The notes under the pieces: model-generated
What the model was told of the DNA's origin: nothing
The model's input: only the letters and a program-made list of their open reading frames with translations
Databases searched by the model: none
In this document: one piece after another, positions 11,031 through 24,943 of the stretch
Layout: each line of letters opens with the position of its first letter
Numbering within the stretch: position 1 is the first letter of the stretch
Assembly (NCBI GenBank): GCA_024036415.1
Contig: JAMWET010005005.1
Location: 62,001 to 126,000, forward strand
DNA length: 64,000 bases
Reading direction: 5' to 3'
Origin: Prochilodus magdalenae
Taxonomy: Eukaryota > Chordata > Actinopteri > Characiformes > Prochilodontidae
Made by a program: the position numbers and the translations under genes

Positions 11031-11328
11031 TTAGATTAGATTAGATTAGATTAGATTAGATTAGATTAGATTAGATTAGATTCAACTTTATTGTCATTGT
11101 ACAGGTACAGAGCCAATGAAACGCAGTTAGCATCTAACCAGATGAAGAACAGTATTATTTACATAAAGAGCCGTAGTAATAAATATACACACATAATATA
11201 AGCATATCTATATACATATATATGTATGTATAAGAGCAGTAATAAATTAATGTGTGAACTATAAGAGCAGTGCAAGTAGACAGGATGTACACAATAAAAA
11301 TAACATCTGAGGTAGAGATAATATGAGA
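11031..11328 (-). mobile_element. LINE 3' end with (TTAGA)n tail
   Basis: Read on the minus strand, the sequence ends ...ACAATAAAGTTGAA followed by about ten ATCTA repeats (11031-11080 on plus). An AATAAAG-bearing end plus a short simple repeat is typical of the 3' terminus of non-LTR retrotransposons. Only the extreme 3' end is present, and it runs directly into the minisatellite at 11329. Confidence 0.6.
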
Positions 11329-14300
11329 ACAGTATGTAAGCATGAGTATACAGTATGTACACATGATTATACAGTATGTAAACATGATTATACAGTATGT
11401 ACACATAAGTATACAGTATGTACACATGAGTATACAGTATGTAAACATGATTATACAGTATGTAAACATGAGTATACAGTATGTGAACACCAGTTGCAGT
11501 ATGTAAGCATGAGTATACAGTATGTGAACACCAGTATACAGTATGTGAACATCAGTATACAGTATGTAAACATGAGTATACAGTATGTGAACACCAGTAT
11601 ACAGTATGTGAACACCAGTATACAGTATGTAAACATGAGTATACAGTATGTGAACACCAGTATACAGTATGTGAACATCAGTATACAGTATGTAAACATG
11701 AGTATACAGTATGTAAACATAAGTATACAGTATGTGAACATGAGTACACAGTATGTAAACATCAGTGTACAGTATGTAAACATGAGTATACAGTATGTGA
11801 ACACCAGTATACAGTATGTGAACATCAGTATACAGTATGTAAACATGAGTATACAGTATGTAAACATGAGTATACAGTATGTGAACACCAGTATACAGTA
11901 TGTGAACATCAGTATACAGTATGTAAACATGAGTATACAGTATGTAAACATGAGTATACAGTATGTAAACACCAGTTGCAGTATGTAAGCATGAGTATAC
12001 AGTATGTGAACACCAGTATACAGTATGTGAACATCAGTATACAGTATGTAAACATGATTATACAGTATGTAAACATGAGTATACAGTATGTGAACACCAG
12101 TTGCAGTATGTAAGCATGAGTATACAGTATGTGAACACCAGTATACAGTATGTGAACATCAGTATACAGTATGTAAACATGAGTATACAGTATGTGAACA
12201 CCAGTATACAGTATGTGAACACCAGTATACAGTATGTAAACATGAGTATACAGTATGTGAACACCAGTATACAGTATGTGAACATCAGTATACAGTATGT
12301 AAACATGAGTATACAGTATGTAAACATAAGTATACAGTATGTGAACATGAGTACACAGTATGTAAACATCAGTGTACAGTATGTAAACATGAGTATACAG
12401 TATGTGAACACCAGTATACAGTATGTGAACATCAGTATACAGTATGTAAACATGAGTATACAGTATGTGAACACCAGTATACAGTATGTAAACATGAGTA
12501 TACAGTATGTGAACACCAGTATACAGTATGTGAACATCAGTATACAGTATGTAAACATGAGTGTACAGTATGTGAACACCAGTATACAGTATGTGAACAT
12601 GAGTATACAGTATGTGAACATGAGTGTACAGTATGTAAACATGAGTATACAGTATGTGAACACCAGTATACAGTATGTGAACATCAGTATACAGTATGTG
12701 AACATGAGTATACAGTATGTGAACATGAGTATACAGTATGTAAACATGGGTATACAGTATGTGAACACCAGTATACAGTATGTGAACATCAGTATACAGT
12801 ATGTAAACATGAGTATACAGTATGTAAACATAAGTATACAGTATGTGAACACCAGTATACAGTATGTGAACATGGGTATATAGTATGTGAACACCAGTAT
12901 ACAGTATGTGAACATCAGTATACAGTATGTAAACATGAGTATACAGTATGTAAACATAAGTATACAGTATGTGAACATGAGTACACAGTATGTAAACATC
13001 AGTGTACAGTATGTAAACACCAGTATACAGTATGTGAACATCAGTATACAGTATGTGAACATGAGTGTACAGTATGTAAACATGAGTATACAGTATGTGA
13101 ACACCAGTATACAGTATGTGAACATGAGTATACAGTATGTGAACATGAGTATACAGTATGTAAACATGGGTATACAGTATGTGAACACCAGTATACAGTA
13201 TGTGAACATCAGTATACAGTATGTAAACATGAGTATACAGTATGTAAACATAAGTATACAGTATGTGAACACCAGTATACAGTATGTAAACATGGGTATA
13301 TAGTATGTGAACACCAGTATACAGTATGTGAACATCAGTATACAGTATGTAAACATGAGTATACAGTATGTAAACATAAGTATACAGTATGTGAACATGA
13401 GTACACAGTATGTAAACATCAGTGTACAGTATGTAAACACCAGTATACAGTATGTGAACATCAGTATACAGTATGTAAACATGAGTATACAGTATGTAAA
13501 CATGAGTATACAGTATGTGAACACCAGTATACAGTATGTAAGCATGAGTATACAGTATGTACACATGAGTATACAGTATGTACACATGATTATACAGTAT
13601 GTACACATGAGTATACAGTATGTGAACATGAGTACACAGTATGTAAACATCAGTGTACAGTATGTAAACATGAGTATACAGTATGTGAACATCAGTATAC
13701 AGTATGTGAACATCAGTATACAGTATGTAAATATGAGTATACAGTATGTGAACATGAGTACACAGTATGTAAACATCAGTGTACAGTATGTACACATGAG
13801 TATACAGTATGTGAACATCAGTATACAGTATGTAAACATGAGTATACAGTATGTGAACACCAGTATACAGTATGTAAACATGAGTATACAGTATGTGAAC
13901 ACCAGTATACAGTATGTGAACATCAGTATACAGTATGTAAACATGAGTATACAGTATGTGAACACCAGTATACAGTATGTAAACATGAGTATACAGTATG
14001 TGAACACCAGTATACAGTATGTGAACATGAGTATACAGTATGTGAACATGAGTGTACAGTATGTAAACATGAGTATACAGTATGTGAACATGAGTATACA
14101 GTATGTAAACATGAGTATACAGTATGTGAACACCAGTATACAGTATGTGAACATCAGTATACAGTATGTAAACATGAGTATACAGTATGTGAACACCAGT
14201 ATACAGTATGTGAACATGAGTATACAGTATGTGAACATGAGTGTACAGTATGTAAACATGAGTATACAGTATGTGAACACCAGTATACAGTATGTGAACA

Positions 14301-14553
14301 TCAGTATACAGTATGTAAACATGAGTATACAGTATGTAAACATAAGTATACAGTATGTGAACATGAGTACACAGTATGTAAACATCAGTGTACTGTATGT
14401 AAACATAAGTATACAGTATGTGAACATGAGTACACAGTATGTAAACATCAGTGTACTGTATGTAAACATGAGTATACAGTATGTGAACACCAGTATACAG
14501 TATGTGAACACCAGTATACAGTATGTGAACATCAGTATACAGTATGTAAACAT
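11329..14553. repeat. Large 21-bp minisatellite (about 3.2 kb, roughly 150 units)
   Basis: The unit is AGTATACAGTATGTRAACAY plus one variable base. The 21-bp period is nearly invariant, so frames stay open over the whole array on both strands (the plus frame reads SIQYVN with a variable seventh residue). These are artefacts of the period, not genes. A 20-bp variant, AGTTGCAGTATGTAAGCATG, at 11494, 11976 and 12101 shifts the frame. Higher-order structure is visible: a rare GGGTATATAGTATG junction recurs exactly 420 bp apart (20 units) at about 12875 and 13295, and the TTGCAGTATG block recurs about 607 bp apart. Confidence 0.97.
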
Positions 14554-14565
14554 CTAATCTGTTTA

Positions 14566-15010
14566 TTAATGAATATTCAGTCGGCTTATTGGCCAGGTTC
14601 TCGTGTTTACATTTCGTTCCACCTTAAACAGTGCACACCGAGTGGCTAAAATTAAGGTTCTACTGTTTATTAATAGATATTCTTTCTGTTTATTGCCCAG
14701 TTTCTCGTGTTTTATGCAGCCCGCTCTCGAATGAGTCCATCCACTTTCAGTGTCCCTCGGAAACACTTCCGTTGTGTTTTGAGGCTTTCTGCATGTGTGT
14801 TGGAAGCTGCATGTGTGTTCAGTGTTTGCTGCGCGTTAGAGGCTTTGCAGCGTGTTCGGTTAATGGTTTACAAGCGGTCTCATTTTGATGCTGGTGTTTT
14901 CAGGTCTTGCAGCGCGTTCGGCTAATGTTGTGCAGGTCGTGTCATTTTGATGCTTGTGTTTTGAGACTTTGCAGCGCGTTTTTAACTTGCAGTGCGTTGG
15001 GCTTTCTCGG
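14566..15010. repeat. Diverged short tandem duplications
   Basis: TTTATTAATGAATATTC...TTCTCGTGTT recurs about 100 bp later as TTTATTAATAGATATTC...TTCTCGTGTT. Between about 14830 and 14990 an approximately 62-bp unit (GCAGCGCGTTCGGCTAATG...TCATTTTGATGCT) is repeated imperfectly. Open frames here are not protein-like. Confidence 0.55.
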
Positions 15011-18000
15011 CCACCATAGAATCCTGCTGTGCAGCAACCTGTGCAACCATGTTCTGAAGTTGAATGTAAATAGAGATTGTGCACTACAAATGTGCGACAA
15101 TGCCGTATTAAGGTGTGTTTGCTGTAAAGGACGTGTTAATGTATTTTAATTCAAAAATTAATTAAGCGTGTAATTTGACCAGGGCTGTCCAAACATTTGT
15201 GTTGACACTCTTTTGGCCCAAACCAGTTTTGAACACCTGAAGGGTTTGAGTGCTGACGAATGGGTCGCACTGTCACTAATACAAAATTTAACATTTTCCC
15301 CACACGAACCTGGCTATTTATTAGTGTATTGAATTATTATATTGTCATTTATTTTATTTTTTTGAAAAGCACGGTGTGTACAGACACACACATACACTAC
15401 TGAGCAGGTGTAGAATATGAGCAGAGGAAATCGCCCAGCGGAGAGCTGCTCTGGGGTTTGTACCGGGAAGTGAATTTAATGTGTGAAAGCTCCTGCAGCG
15501 GGCCCCGGCTGCGCTGCCAAGACCCCCCGTGGCGTGGACCTCAGTGAGGTACCCATTACCCTGATGAACTCCTCACCTGATCCCAGTGGGCATACTCCAA
15601 TTTAAGCTCAGGCATTTGTGTCCCACAGCTGCTTCAGCATGTAAGGGCAGGACAGAGCCTTTAGAGGGCCTCTATCCCAGAATTCTCCTGCATTATTTTT
15701 TCTTTCACTGGAGTCTAGTTATGATGTCTGTGCTGTGCTTATATTCCAAATTCACTCACAAAGATTGGTGATACCAAAATTAGCATGATCATTTGTGTGG
15801 TAATTTAGTGAGCGCTAATAAAGTTTCTCAACGTACTCAAAGCCTCTGGGCTTTATCTTTCATAATAGGTTTGTCCAAGTCTAATGCTGGCTAGGTCCCT
15901 CTCAGTAACACAATACCTAAGCCCAATGTATAAACAGTGTGTCACCTTGAGTGTTTAAGGTGGTAGTAATTTCAGGTTCCTGCAGATGGCGCTGCATGAG
16001 GATAATGAGGCTATAGATACCCGCGGGGTGTGAGTGACGGGATCCATAGATTGGGAAGAGGTGCTACAGTGCAGGGAATGTCTCGTTCCATGTGTGGAAA
16101 ATTGCTCTAGAGCAGATGTTAATAATTGGCTGAAAGGAGTGACTGCATTTGGGCATGGGCAAAGACCATAGTGTATAGGAAGGAGCTGAGTCTGCAGGTG
16201 TATGGAAGCGTACGGTCATACGGGTCTACCAGCAGTGGCTAAAATCCCAGTCTACAGGGAATTTTCTTGGAAATTGTGCCACCAAGTCTGGCACCAACTG
16301 CACAATTCTTGCACAAGAAACTTGTCTAGTCCACGCCGAATCCAATCACAGCTGTTATACTGTGATCTAAATCCATGATTTTTATTGCATTATATTCTTA
16401 AATGTACAGCGATGGCCAAAAGTCTGAGAGCACTACTATCATATTATTATTAATATACTCTTTATGAATATACTCATACTCTGGGCATAACAGTTTTAAT
16501 GCGATATAGATTTAATATTTACATGAATTTCAGAATTTTAAAGGCACTAAATGTCTAATATTTCTTTTTCATTTTTGGTGTTGTGTGAAAATAATTCTGG
16601 TCTTTAATATTTTACATTTCTAAAATGTCCTGCTGTTAATTCCTAGAACTAAATAGAGATAAACTTTGACTTTTGAACTCCACTATATATTTTCTATATC
16701 TTTGTTAACATACAGTTGTGTTCCAGGGTAAACAGAGATAGATTTGATCTTCTGCACTGTTAGATTTTTTATTCCTGTCATATAGAAATATTCAGTGGAG
16801 ATATTTTTTATTTCATTTCTATAATTATATAAAGCAAAATTAATTAATTGTAAATCAAATCAAATATAGATTTGTTTCTTAAAGTTAAAAGATTAAACTA
16901 AAATTTAAGTATTTAAAGGTTGCATTTAACAAAATACAAGCTTACATATTAAATAGTTAGGCATATATTTAAATAATTATAACAAAATATATGATGCTTA
17001 CATGTCATAATAATGATTGTTCTTCAACAATAACTCACATACCATGTAGATTGAAATGCTATAGACACCAAAGCAATACGTTATTGACAGTTGATGATAT
17101 GCTGGAAGCAATGTAAAGTTGGGACAAAAAATATATGACGTGTAAAAATATGACAGTGTTATTAAATAACAAAATAATATTCTATGAACTAGAGATTGTG
17201 TTTATGAAAACTCTATTAATTCTGTAATTAATACTATTAAAACTATTAATGCTACTAATTAGTGTCATTGTGGGATAGAAATCTTATAATAATCATAATT
17301 AAATTGATTTATTATATATACACTATGCATTTTGTTTATTGGGCCAATTTCCAATAGTTGTAAAATTACACAAACGTACATAACAATGTATTACATATTT
17401 CCATATTGGTTGGCATATAGAGAGGGAACGTGTTAGGTTGTGTCCAGTAGTGCTCAATGGACCATGCCTGCCTGGGCACAGCGTGGGCACAGTGTGGGCA
17501 CAGCCAGCTCTGACCAGGATGCCCTTTTGTCCCCTTGTAGCTGATGAAATGCTGGTTTTGTGTGCAGAAGCCGGGGACAATAGAGCGCCAGCAGGTTTCC
17601 CCATGTGTAAGCGGCCTCTGTTATCCCGTCTATTGTTCTGTAGGGTCAAGTTGCCATGTCCTCTTTTGCCGCACAGTGGACAGCTGGACACTCCTTCACC
17701 CTAACGAGGCCTAATTGGATTTGCCGGCTTTGCTGAGTCTACTGTGACATAGGGGTCTTCTAATGAGAGCATGGCTTTGAGTTCACTACTGGTGGCACAC
17801 CCACCCAGATTGCTCACACTGTGGAGGCCTGTATTGTACTTGTCTGCTTGTGGAGTATTACATAAGGTGGTGGTCATGTTTCTTCATTCCGCTGAATATG
17901 ACATACTACAAGCGGCCCATTAGAACTTGGTTCTGGTCATCAGTTTTTGCGTAATGTTTGCTTGTTTGTAAACACACTGAGGGCTACACCATGAATGCTG

Positions 18001-18983
18001 TTGCATAACATTACCGAGGATGAAGCGCGCGTCTGTTCGAGCTGAATAATAGCAGAGATGATAATGAACTCGATGAATGGAGAGGTGGCTGTGGGGCTAA
18101 ACCTGTTACGCCTTTACCCAGATCTGCTCCTGCATGTGTTTCCATGTGACGGGCCTGTGTAATGAAATCCCTGAATCGCGTGCATAAGCATATGACAGGT
18201 GAGCTAACACCCTCCGGTAAAATGAAGCTGTGGGAACGAAAGGTTGGATTAGCAATGGCCTCGGCTATCGGGCTGATTGAATTACTTCCTGAAAGACATA
18301 TGTCCATATGTTTGGCCTTTGTGTAATAGCACGTACGTGGCCCTTACAGGACTGCTGGCGGATTCTGCCGTGAAGTCTTGTAGTGCTATGGGACTGAAGT
18401 TGGTGAAGCCATATGAACGCTGAACCTGCTGACCAGCCTTTGGTCAGTCTGTGAGCTGTGCCTACGGTGGCCTCTTTAAGAGACCACCTATAAATGATCA
18501 GTGTCTCTAGGTGTACAGGTTCTGGGTTTGTGTTGGACCAGAATTCCTCAGTTCTGTTTTATTCTCTACCCTACTGGAAGCGTATCTCCCGAACTCCAGA
18601 TCAGATATTATATTAGATCTGTTTATTTAGAAAATCACTAATGACCTCCAGGAGCCTGTTTTTAGAACCATGCTCGCTGTGCGTTTCACCCCAGCCACCG
18701 CTCGCCAGTCTCTCTGTAGGTCACCTGAGGTCATCTTATGGTGGTTAAGGGACATTGGAATGAGGTGGCGCTCATCACGGTCAGTAGATTGGGTTTGGCC
18801 CTCTGCCAGTCTGTAGTTGTGTTGTCCTGTGTGTTGGCTGCTGGACCTTGTTTTTATTAACCAGACGCTCACTGTATCTGCCAGTAAAGCTAGAACCCAA
18901 CCTTCGGTTCCTCACTGAGAACCTGCTGTACATGTGGAGATGCTGGTTTAAGAAGAACCTGGAGTGGGCTCTGATTTATTTCC
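15011..18983. other. Intergenic; AT-rich core, with two GC-moderate blocks that could be conserved non-coding DNA
   Basis: 16440-17300 is strongly AT-rich with nothing recognisable. 17480-17750 and 18000-18310 differ in composition and look non-repetitive, without exon-like frames or splice signals, so they are candidate regulatory elements by impression only. A hAT-like CAGGGCTGTCCAAAC stands at about 15180. Confidence 0.3.
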
Positions 18984-19137
18984 AGAGCTGTATATAAAAT
19001 GTTCCCTCGCCAACAACATTATGTGTGTCGTTGTCTCATGTCCATGCCTTGCATTTAATTGGTTTAACAAGGTCATGTGACGTCGCTCAGCTACCGGCTA
19101 ACCGGTCAGTCTTATAAATGCTAGTCAATTAGTAAGC
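18984..19137. repeat. Interspersed repeat G, copy 1
   Basis: The sequence from AGAGCTGTATATAAAATGTT through CATGCCTTGCATTTAATTGG to GCTAGTCAATTAGTAAG is found again, inverted and diverged, at 60637-60789 inside a longer element. It is probably a fragment of the same DNA element. Confidence 0.5.
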
Positions 19138-19729
19138 TCTCATCTGACTCCCGAATGTCCATCATTCCACCCAAATAGGTGAGTAAAGCAATCATTTGTG
19201 TGTTGGATAGATTAGGTTATGATTTCAATTCTGTTATAGGATCATATTCTGACACTTCTAAGTCCGTGTTACAGTACAAAGCCCACTTCCTCAGATCCAG
19301 CAGCAACAAAATCAGAGCTGTCCTTTATTCCCGGGAATGTGGCGCCTCCCAAGAGCCTCTTTGCCTGGCCACAACATGTGTGGTGAATGCCACAGTACTT
19401 TACTGTGAAAATCATTTTTCATTTCAACCACTCAATTATTTCAATCATATTTGGCCAGCCTCTGTCAAACACTCTGTATAACAGAGTCTCTCTGTGAGGG
19501 AGCTGTTCACATGTCTGGTTCCCATCGCCACCACTGTGAAGAGTTTCTCAAGGACAAAGCATTGTACATCAAACCACCCTCCAAGACTTTGGTGACGTCT
19601 TAATCACTCAATTGTGCAGATAACGTTAAATACCTGTGATGATTTGATCAGGTGAATTTCGGTGAGGCCAATCGTTCTCTGACTAGAGAGTTTTTGAGTC
19701 ATTTCGTGGCATTTGTATTTACACACAGA
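19138..19729. other. No recognisable feature
   Basis: An open frame at 19179-19481 has no homology I recognise and no consensus splice context. No repeat shared with the rest of the window was seen. Confidence 0.35.
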
Positions 19730-19963
19730 GGAGTTTTTAACCCACCCATCAAGTGAAACCCACATATTCACACACACACACACTAGTGAGCACACACACT
19801 AGGGGGCAGAGAGGACACTTGCCCGGAGTGGTGGGCAGCCCTATCCACAGCCCCCGGGGAGCAGTTGGGTGTTAGGTGCACCTCAGTCGTTACTGTCAGT
19901 TCAGAGAATCGAAACGGCGACCCTCCATTTGGAAGGCTGGTTCTCTAACCTCCAGCCCGCTAC
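19730..19963 (-). mobile_element. tRNA-derived SINE, second type
   Basis: On the minus strand it reads GGCTGGAGGTTAGAGAACC (A-box region) then GGGTCGCCGTTTCGATTCTC (B-box region). It continues with CCCAACTGCTCCCCGGGG, GATAGGGCTGCCCACC and GTGTGTGCTCACTAGTGTG. This block order matches a common teleost tRNA-SINE I know by sight. It is unrelated to the GGTTGGTGTAGC SINEs elsewhere in the window. Confidence 0.65.
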
Positions 19964-20246
19964 TGATCATGCTTATTAACATGAGCTCATAAATAATACG
20001 TGGAAGGGGGGGGGGTGATTGTGTAAACAACAGTGCATGAGTAAGTGTGTATTACACGCATGTGAAGGATGTAGACTTGGTGACATAACAATTCTCGGCT
20101 TACCTGAGAGGATCCTTCGGCTTACTGTGTTACAGCACCATGGACAGCAGCTACAGGACGTTTCCGTCATCCTATGGTCTCTTATAAAGAACCTATATCC
20201 TATACTTCTCATGTATCATTATTTGTTTACTCTTTACTGAAGTAAA

Positions 20247-20879
<633 letters not shown>

Positions 20880-22499
20880 CACCTTCCAGCCTCTATTTAA
20901 ATCCCTTAGAATAGAATGCATAGCTGGTTTTGTTCCAGAGCCTGTAAGGATGATGTGTTGGGTGGTGGGGGGTAAGGGGGTATGCAGAGGTTGAATTCCT
21001 CTGTGTGTAAGAATGATTGGCAAAAATGTAAACGTAAACGAATCTGTAGGAGGAAAACGTTGCGGTAGCCTTACAGGAGAAGCTTCCCTAGCTTGTTACG
21101 GAAGGTGATCGAACATGGTTTGCGATTTGGGCCCATGTCTTTCGGGTCATGTATCGTGGAATTTGACCACAGCTGTAACTGAAGTTTCCACATTAGTCAA
21201 AAAGTATAAAACGAATGGAGATAGATTTTGGGTTTGCAGGTCAGTGATGATATGCCTGTGTCTTTAAAACTGTTCCTCAGTGGCGGGTTAAAAGAAGACT
21301 GTTTTATTTTTATACTGTCTTTTTTAAAATCCAGCGGGCTAAATATGACGGAGGTGTCCAGGCAGAATAGAGAGAAGGAGATTTTTCAAGTAGCAGCTGT
21401 AAGTAAAAATGTCGTCACTTTACCCATTTTTGATGCCCATTTTTGTCATATTTCACATTTTTCCATTTGTTAAACACCCAAACTGCTCCTTACCTTGTGT
21501 GGAAGATCGCTGATGATTGGACAGATGGAAATTTTCCATAGTCTCATGACATGAAACCTAAGAGAGTTAAGTTTTGTTTTTTTGGGGTTTTTTTTGGATG
21601 CATGTTTTTCTTTGGGCAGTGACAGTATCTACATAGCATTGGATGGGCGGAGTGTATCCATGTATCCAAGTAGTTACGTGCTCAGTACACCCGGCATTGT
21701 GCACATTAATCTGGTGCAGTTCATGCGAAGCTGTGAAGAATAACAGAATTCACCTATGTGTATATTTACACTCCTGCTGTCCTGTACATGGGGGCCTGGA
21801 TGCACCTGCCTCCATCACTCACTGGCCTAGCCTCAGGTTGCTTTCTCCATCTTCGCCAAACATATCAGCCCCAGCCGGCTGGATCACTGGATAGGTCTCC
21901 ATAACACCCACCCTTCCCCCTCTGCCTGGCTGCTGATAGTTACCGTGGCACCTTAGAACGGACCTTGCAGTCGCACGCTGGTGGACATCTCTGAAAGAAG
22001 TGGACATGGGCCCATGGGTGGACTCAGACAGAGGGGAGCGAGAGCAAAGAAGAGAGGAGGTAAGACAGGGATGCGGGAGACATGTACCCCCCACTAAGGC
22101 GAGAGGCCACAGGGAGTAATTCTGTGTTCTCTCAGTCGCTATTAATGCATCTATATCGTCTTCTCTTCAGCTGAAATCATACAAACAGGAACCTCTATAG
22201 GAATAAATACACCATATCTGTATTCCAGGGACTAATGAAGGCTTAGCTCCACTCACAATCTGCTTGTGTGACATATAACTGGAAAGCTGTTTCCTGAAGA
22301 GTCTGTTCATATGATTCGGTTCTGTTGTATGAGACAAATGGTTCATGAGACCAGGTACAGCAAATAGGTTGTTCATTGCTGGATCTGTGCTATATTTATA
22401 CACAATGACATAAACTATCATAAACTGATTCATAATTACTGTGAGTTTTCTTCATAAACATATAACAGGGTGAGGTAACAAAAGTCTGTTAACATTGGC
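20880..22499. other. Intergenic, no recognisable feature
   Basis: No transposon end, RNA gene or exon pair was recognised. Short open frames at 21228-21473 and 21643-21894 lack protein-like composition. Confidence 0.35.
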
Positions 22500-23115
22500 T
22501 TGAAAAAAATATTTATATTTATTTATTTATTTATTTATTTGCTTATTAATTAATTAATTAATTAATTATTATTTTTTAATTAAATTATTATAAAACTAAT
22601 AATAATAATTATTAACTATTTATTTGGATATTGTAACTGTCCAAAGGTAAAAAAAAATTATATGCATATTTAAAGCAGTCAGCACCTCAAATGCATATCT
22701 AAATGTAATATTTTCGGAAAATTTCCAGAACAAAAAGATTTAATAAATAAAAATCTCAGGAATATCAGTAACCAACTGGCAATGTTTCATTGTGATATCT
22801 ATTGTTGTGAAAATATATTTTTCCTGTTCATAAAAAATTTTTTATAATTTTAACTGTATTTTAATTTTGTTGTGGGAGTCATGTACACGTTTTAGGGAAG
22901 AGGCTACAGAAATTTGTTAGAAATTGGGTTAGAATATATACATTTGGTATAGAAGGTTAGATATTTAAGGTAGACAGTGCCTCATTTGCATAACTAAATG
23001 TAAAAATACAAAAAATAATAAAAAGAATATCAGTAATAAACTGGGAATGATTCATTGTGAGATCTGTTGTTTGGAAAATATATTGTCACTGTTCATAAAA
23101 AATGTATTACATAAA
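22500..23115. repeat. AT-rich simple sequence plus a diverged approximately 300-bp duplication
   Basis: 22505-22620 is (TTTA)n/(ATTA)n. Then CAGCACCTCAAATGCATATCTAAATG...CATTGTGATATCT...CTGTTCATAAAAAA (about 22680-22840) is echoed by CAGTGCCTCATTTGCATAACTAAATG...CATTGTGAGATCT...CTGTTCATAAAAAA (about 22975-23105). Confidence 0.6.
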
Positions 23116-24366
23116 TAATTATGAATAGAAGAAAAGTTAGTTTCTTAGAGTAGGGTTTCTGAGGTTTCTAAGGTTTTGTCCTGGCTTAGTAACTCTAACC
23201 ATCTGACCAAGCCACGCCTCAAAATTACACACCTCAATTTCTAAAAACATAAACCCTGAGTCTTAACCGACAACACCAGACGCTGAGTTCTGGGTTAAAG
23301 AGTAAAGGCTCCAAGCCTTAGTGTCAGGTGTGCGCTGAAAAGCCTGCTCCTTGGCGGATTAAATTCAATGGCCACCATATGGTACACAGCCTCCATACTT
23401 ATACAGTCTTCAGGAAGTGATGTAATGCCCCTCCTGCTTTTCTATACATTTCCAAACTGGGGTATATCTCAGGGGTCACTCCAAAGACGCATACATTGAA
23501 TGTATTTGTAGAACCCAGAATGCCTGCTGACTTCTCAGGACGGTCCCCGCCCTGAAGTCTCAGGATTGTAAATTAGGTTGGCCCTTGCTGCTTTTAGTCC
23601 TGGGCTGTAAACTAAATACTGCTCCTAACCCTGTACACTATAAACACGTCCCTCGACCCTAGGCTGGAATTTTCCATCCACGTGTGCCCTAGCCTCACTA
23701 TGCAGGATTTCACTGAGCCATTATAAGATATGTTTAAGGTATAAATGATATATTCCTTAAATGGTTACCAAAGTATTCCTTCAGTTCCTTCAATCGTCCA
23801 GTAACTGAGGTTTTGAGGAACCATTATATTGAAAGATTCTTTAGTGGTTCTTTAATGGCATTGCTTCAAAGAACCCTTTTGGTGTCTCTGTGTACTATAG
23901 TATAGGGATGTAGGTGTACAACTGTAGCCCTATAGGGTTTGTTCACCAGCCAGTGACCTGAACAAGGTGTGTTAACACTCAACCCCTTAGGGCTTGCTCT
24001 CCATTGACAGGGCCAGATGCCCTTGCTGTAATCCATAATCAATGCTGCCCTCTAGTCTCTCAAATGAATGGCCCATATCCTTCATTTTTCATGTAGGTCT
24101 ACTTATAACACGTATGTACAGTATGTCTATGTACCAAAAATAAAAAACATATTACCGACTACGTACACACCGCAGGCTAAAGTGACCCGAATCCGATTTT
24201 CTTACCGAATCCAGTTCTTGTTGGGCTGTTTACATTATGTTGTAGACGTGACACATCTACATCAGGAAAGCAATGACTACTGATGGATGCCGGTCCACTT
24301 CCGGTTTCATTTTCATCAGCATCACAGTAGCGATCTCAAATTTTAGGCGGTCCTGGATTGTGTCAT
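23116..24366. other. Intergenic, no recognisable feature
   Basis: Unique-looking sequence without exon-like frames or shared repeats. Confidence 0.35.
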
Positions 24367-24574
24367 TACATTTACGGCATTTAGCTGACGCTCTTATCCA
24401 GAGCAACTTACAAGGTTAATCATATTACAGGTAGGCCAATGTAGTGTTGGAGTCTTGCCCAAGGACTTTTATTGATGTAGCACAGCATCACCCAGACCAG
24501 GATTCGAACTCCAGTCTGTGGTGGTGGCTACTTGGCAGGTAGTGGTGTTATCCGCTGAGCTACACCAACCACTA
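24367..24574 (-). mobile_element. tRNA-SINE (GGTTGGTGTAGC type), full-length copy
   Basis: The minus strand starts AGTGGTTGGTGTAGCTCAGC (A-box TGTAGCTCAG), has GAGTTCGAATCC (B-box), a CCTTGGGCAAGACTCC body and a CTCTGGATAAGAGCGTCAGC tail ending in AAATGTAA. Pol III promoter boxes in a tRNA-like head plus a LINE-type tail define a tRNA-SINE. Other copies lie at 34164, 44817, 48858, 49501, 52060 and 62872. Confidence 0.85.
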
Positions 24575-24943
24575 CATTGCCATGTGTGAAAGGCTGTGTT
24601 CAGACTGCAGGCAAACTGGATTAGTGTCTGAAATCAGATCTTTTGAGATGACTATCCGCACTGTCCGTTACACTGGATGACGTGGCTTTCATACACAGAA
24701 ACAGGAAAGGCGGAGGTGCATTATTCCACACCCCAAACAGTGGTTGCGTCAAATCACGATTCACCAAACTCTTCTTGATTCCTGAGTCTGAACATAACGT
24801 GTCCCAAATCAGAACTGAAAATGCCACATTCACATGTGTTAATAGATCTGGCCCACATATGGGGTATAAACTGTATTTGGGCCCTGTTTACTTGCTGTGC
24901 AAATGAAGCCACTGCATGACTACAACAGATATAGCTAATACAC

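Noticed and set aside
11329..14553. CRISPR-like regular array
   Set aside because: Units are contiguous with no unique spacers, and the surrounding sequence is vertebrate.
11323..14557. ORFs of up to 831 codons (FTYCILM, MYILYTHV and SIQYVN repeats) on both strands
   Set aside because: They are produced by a 21-bp tandem repeat without stops; both strands are open at once, and there is no start context, splice signal or non-repeat sequence.
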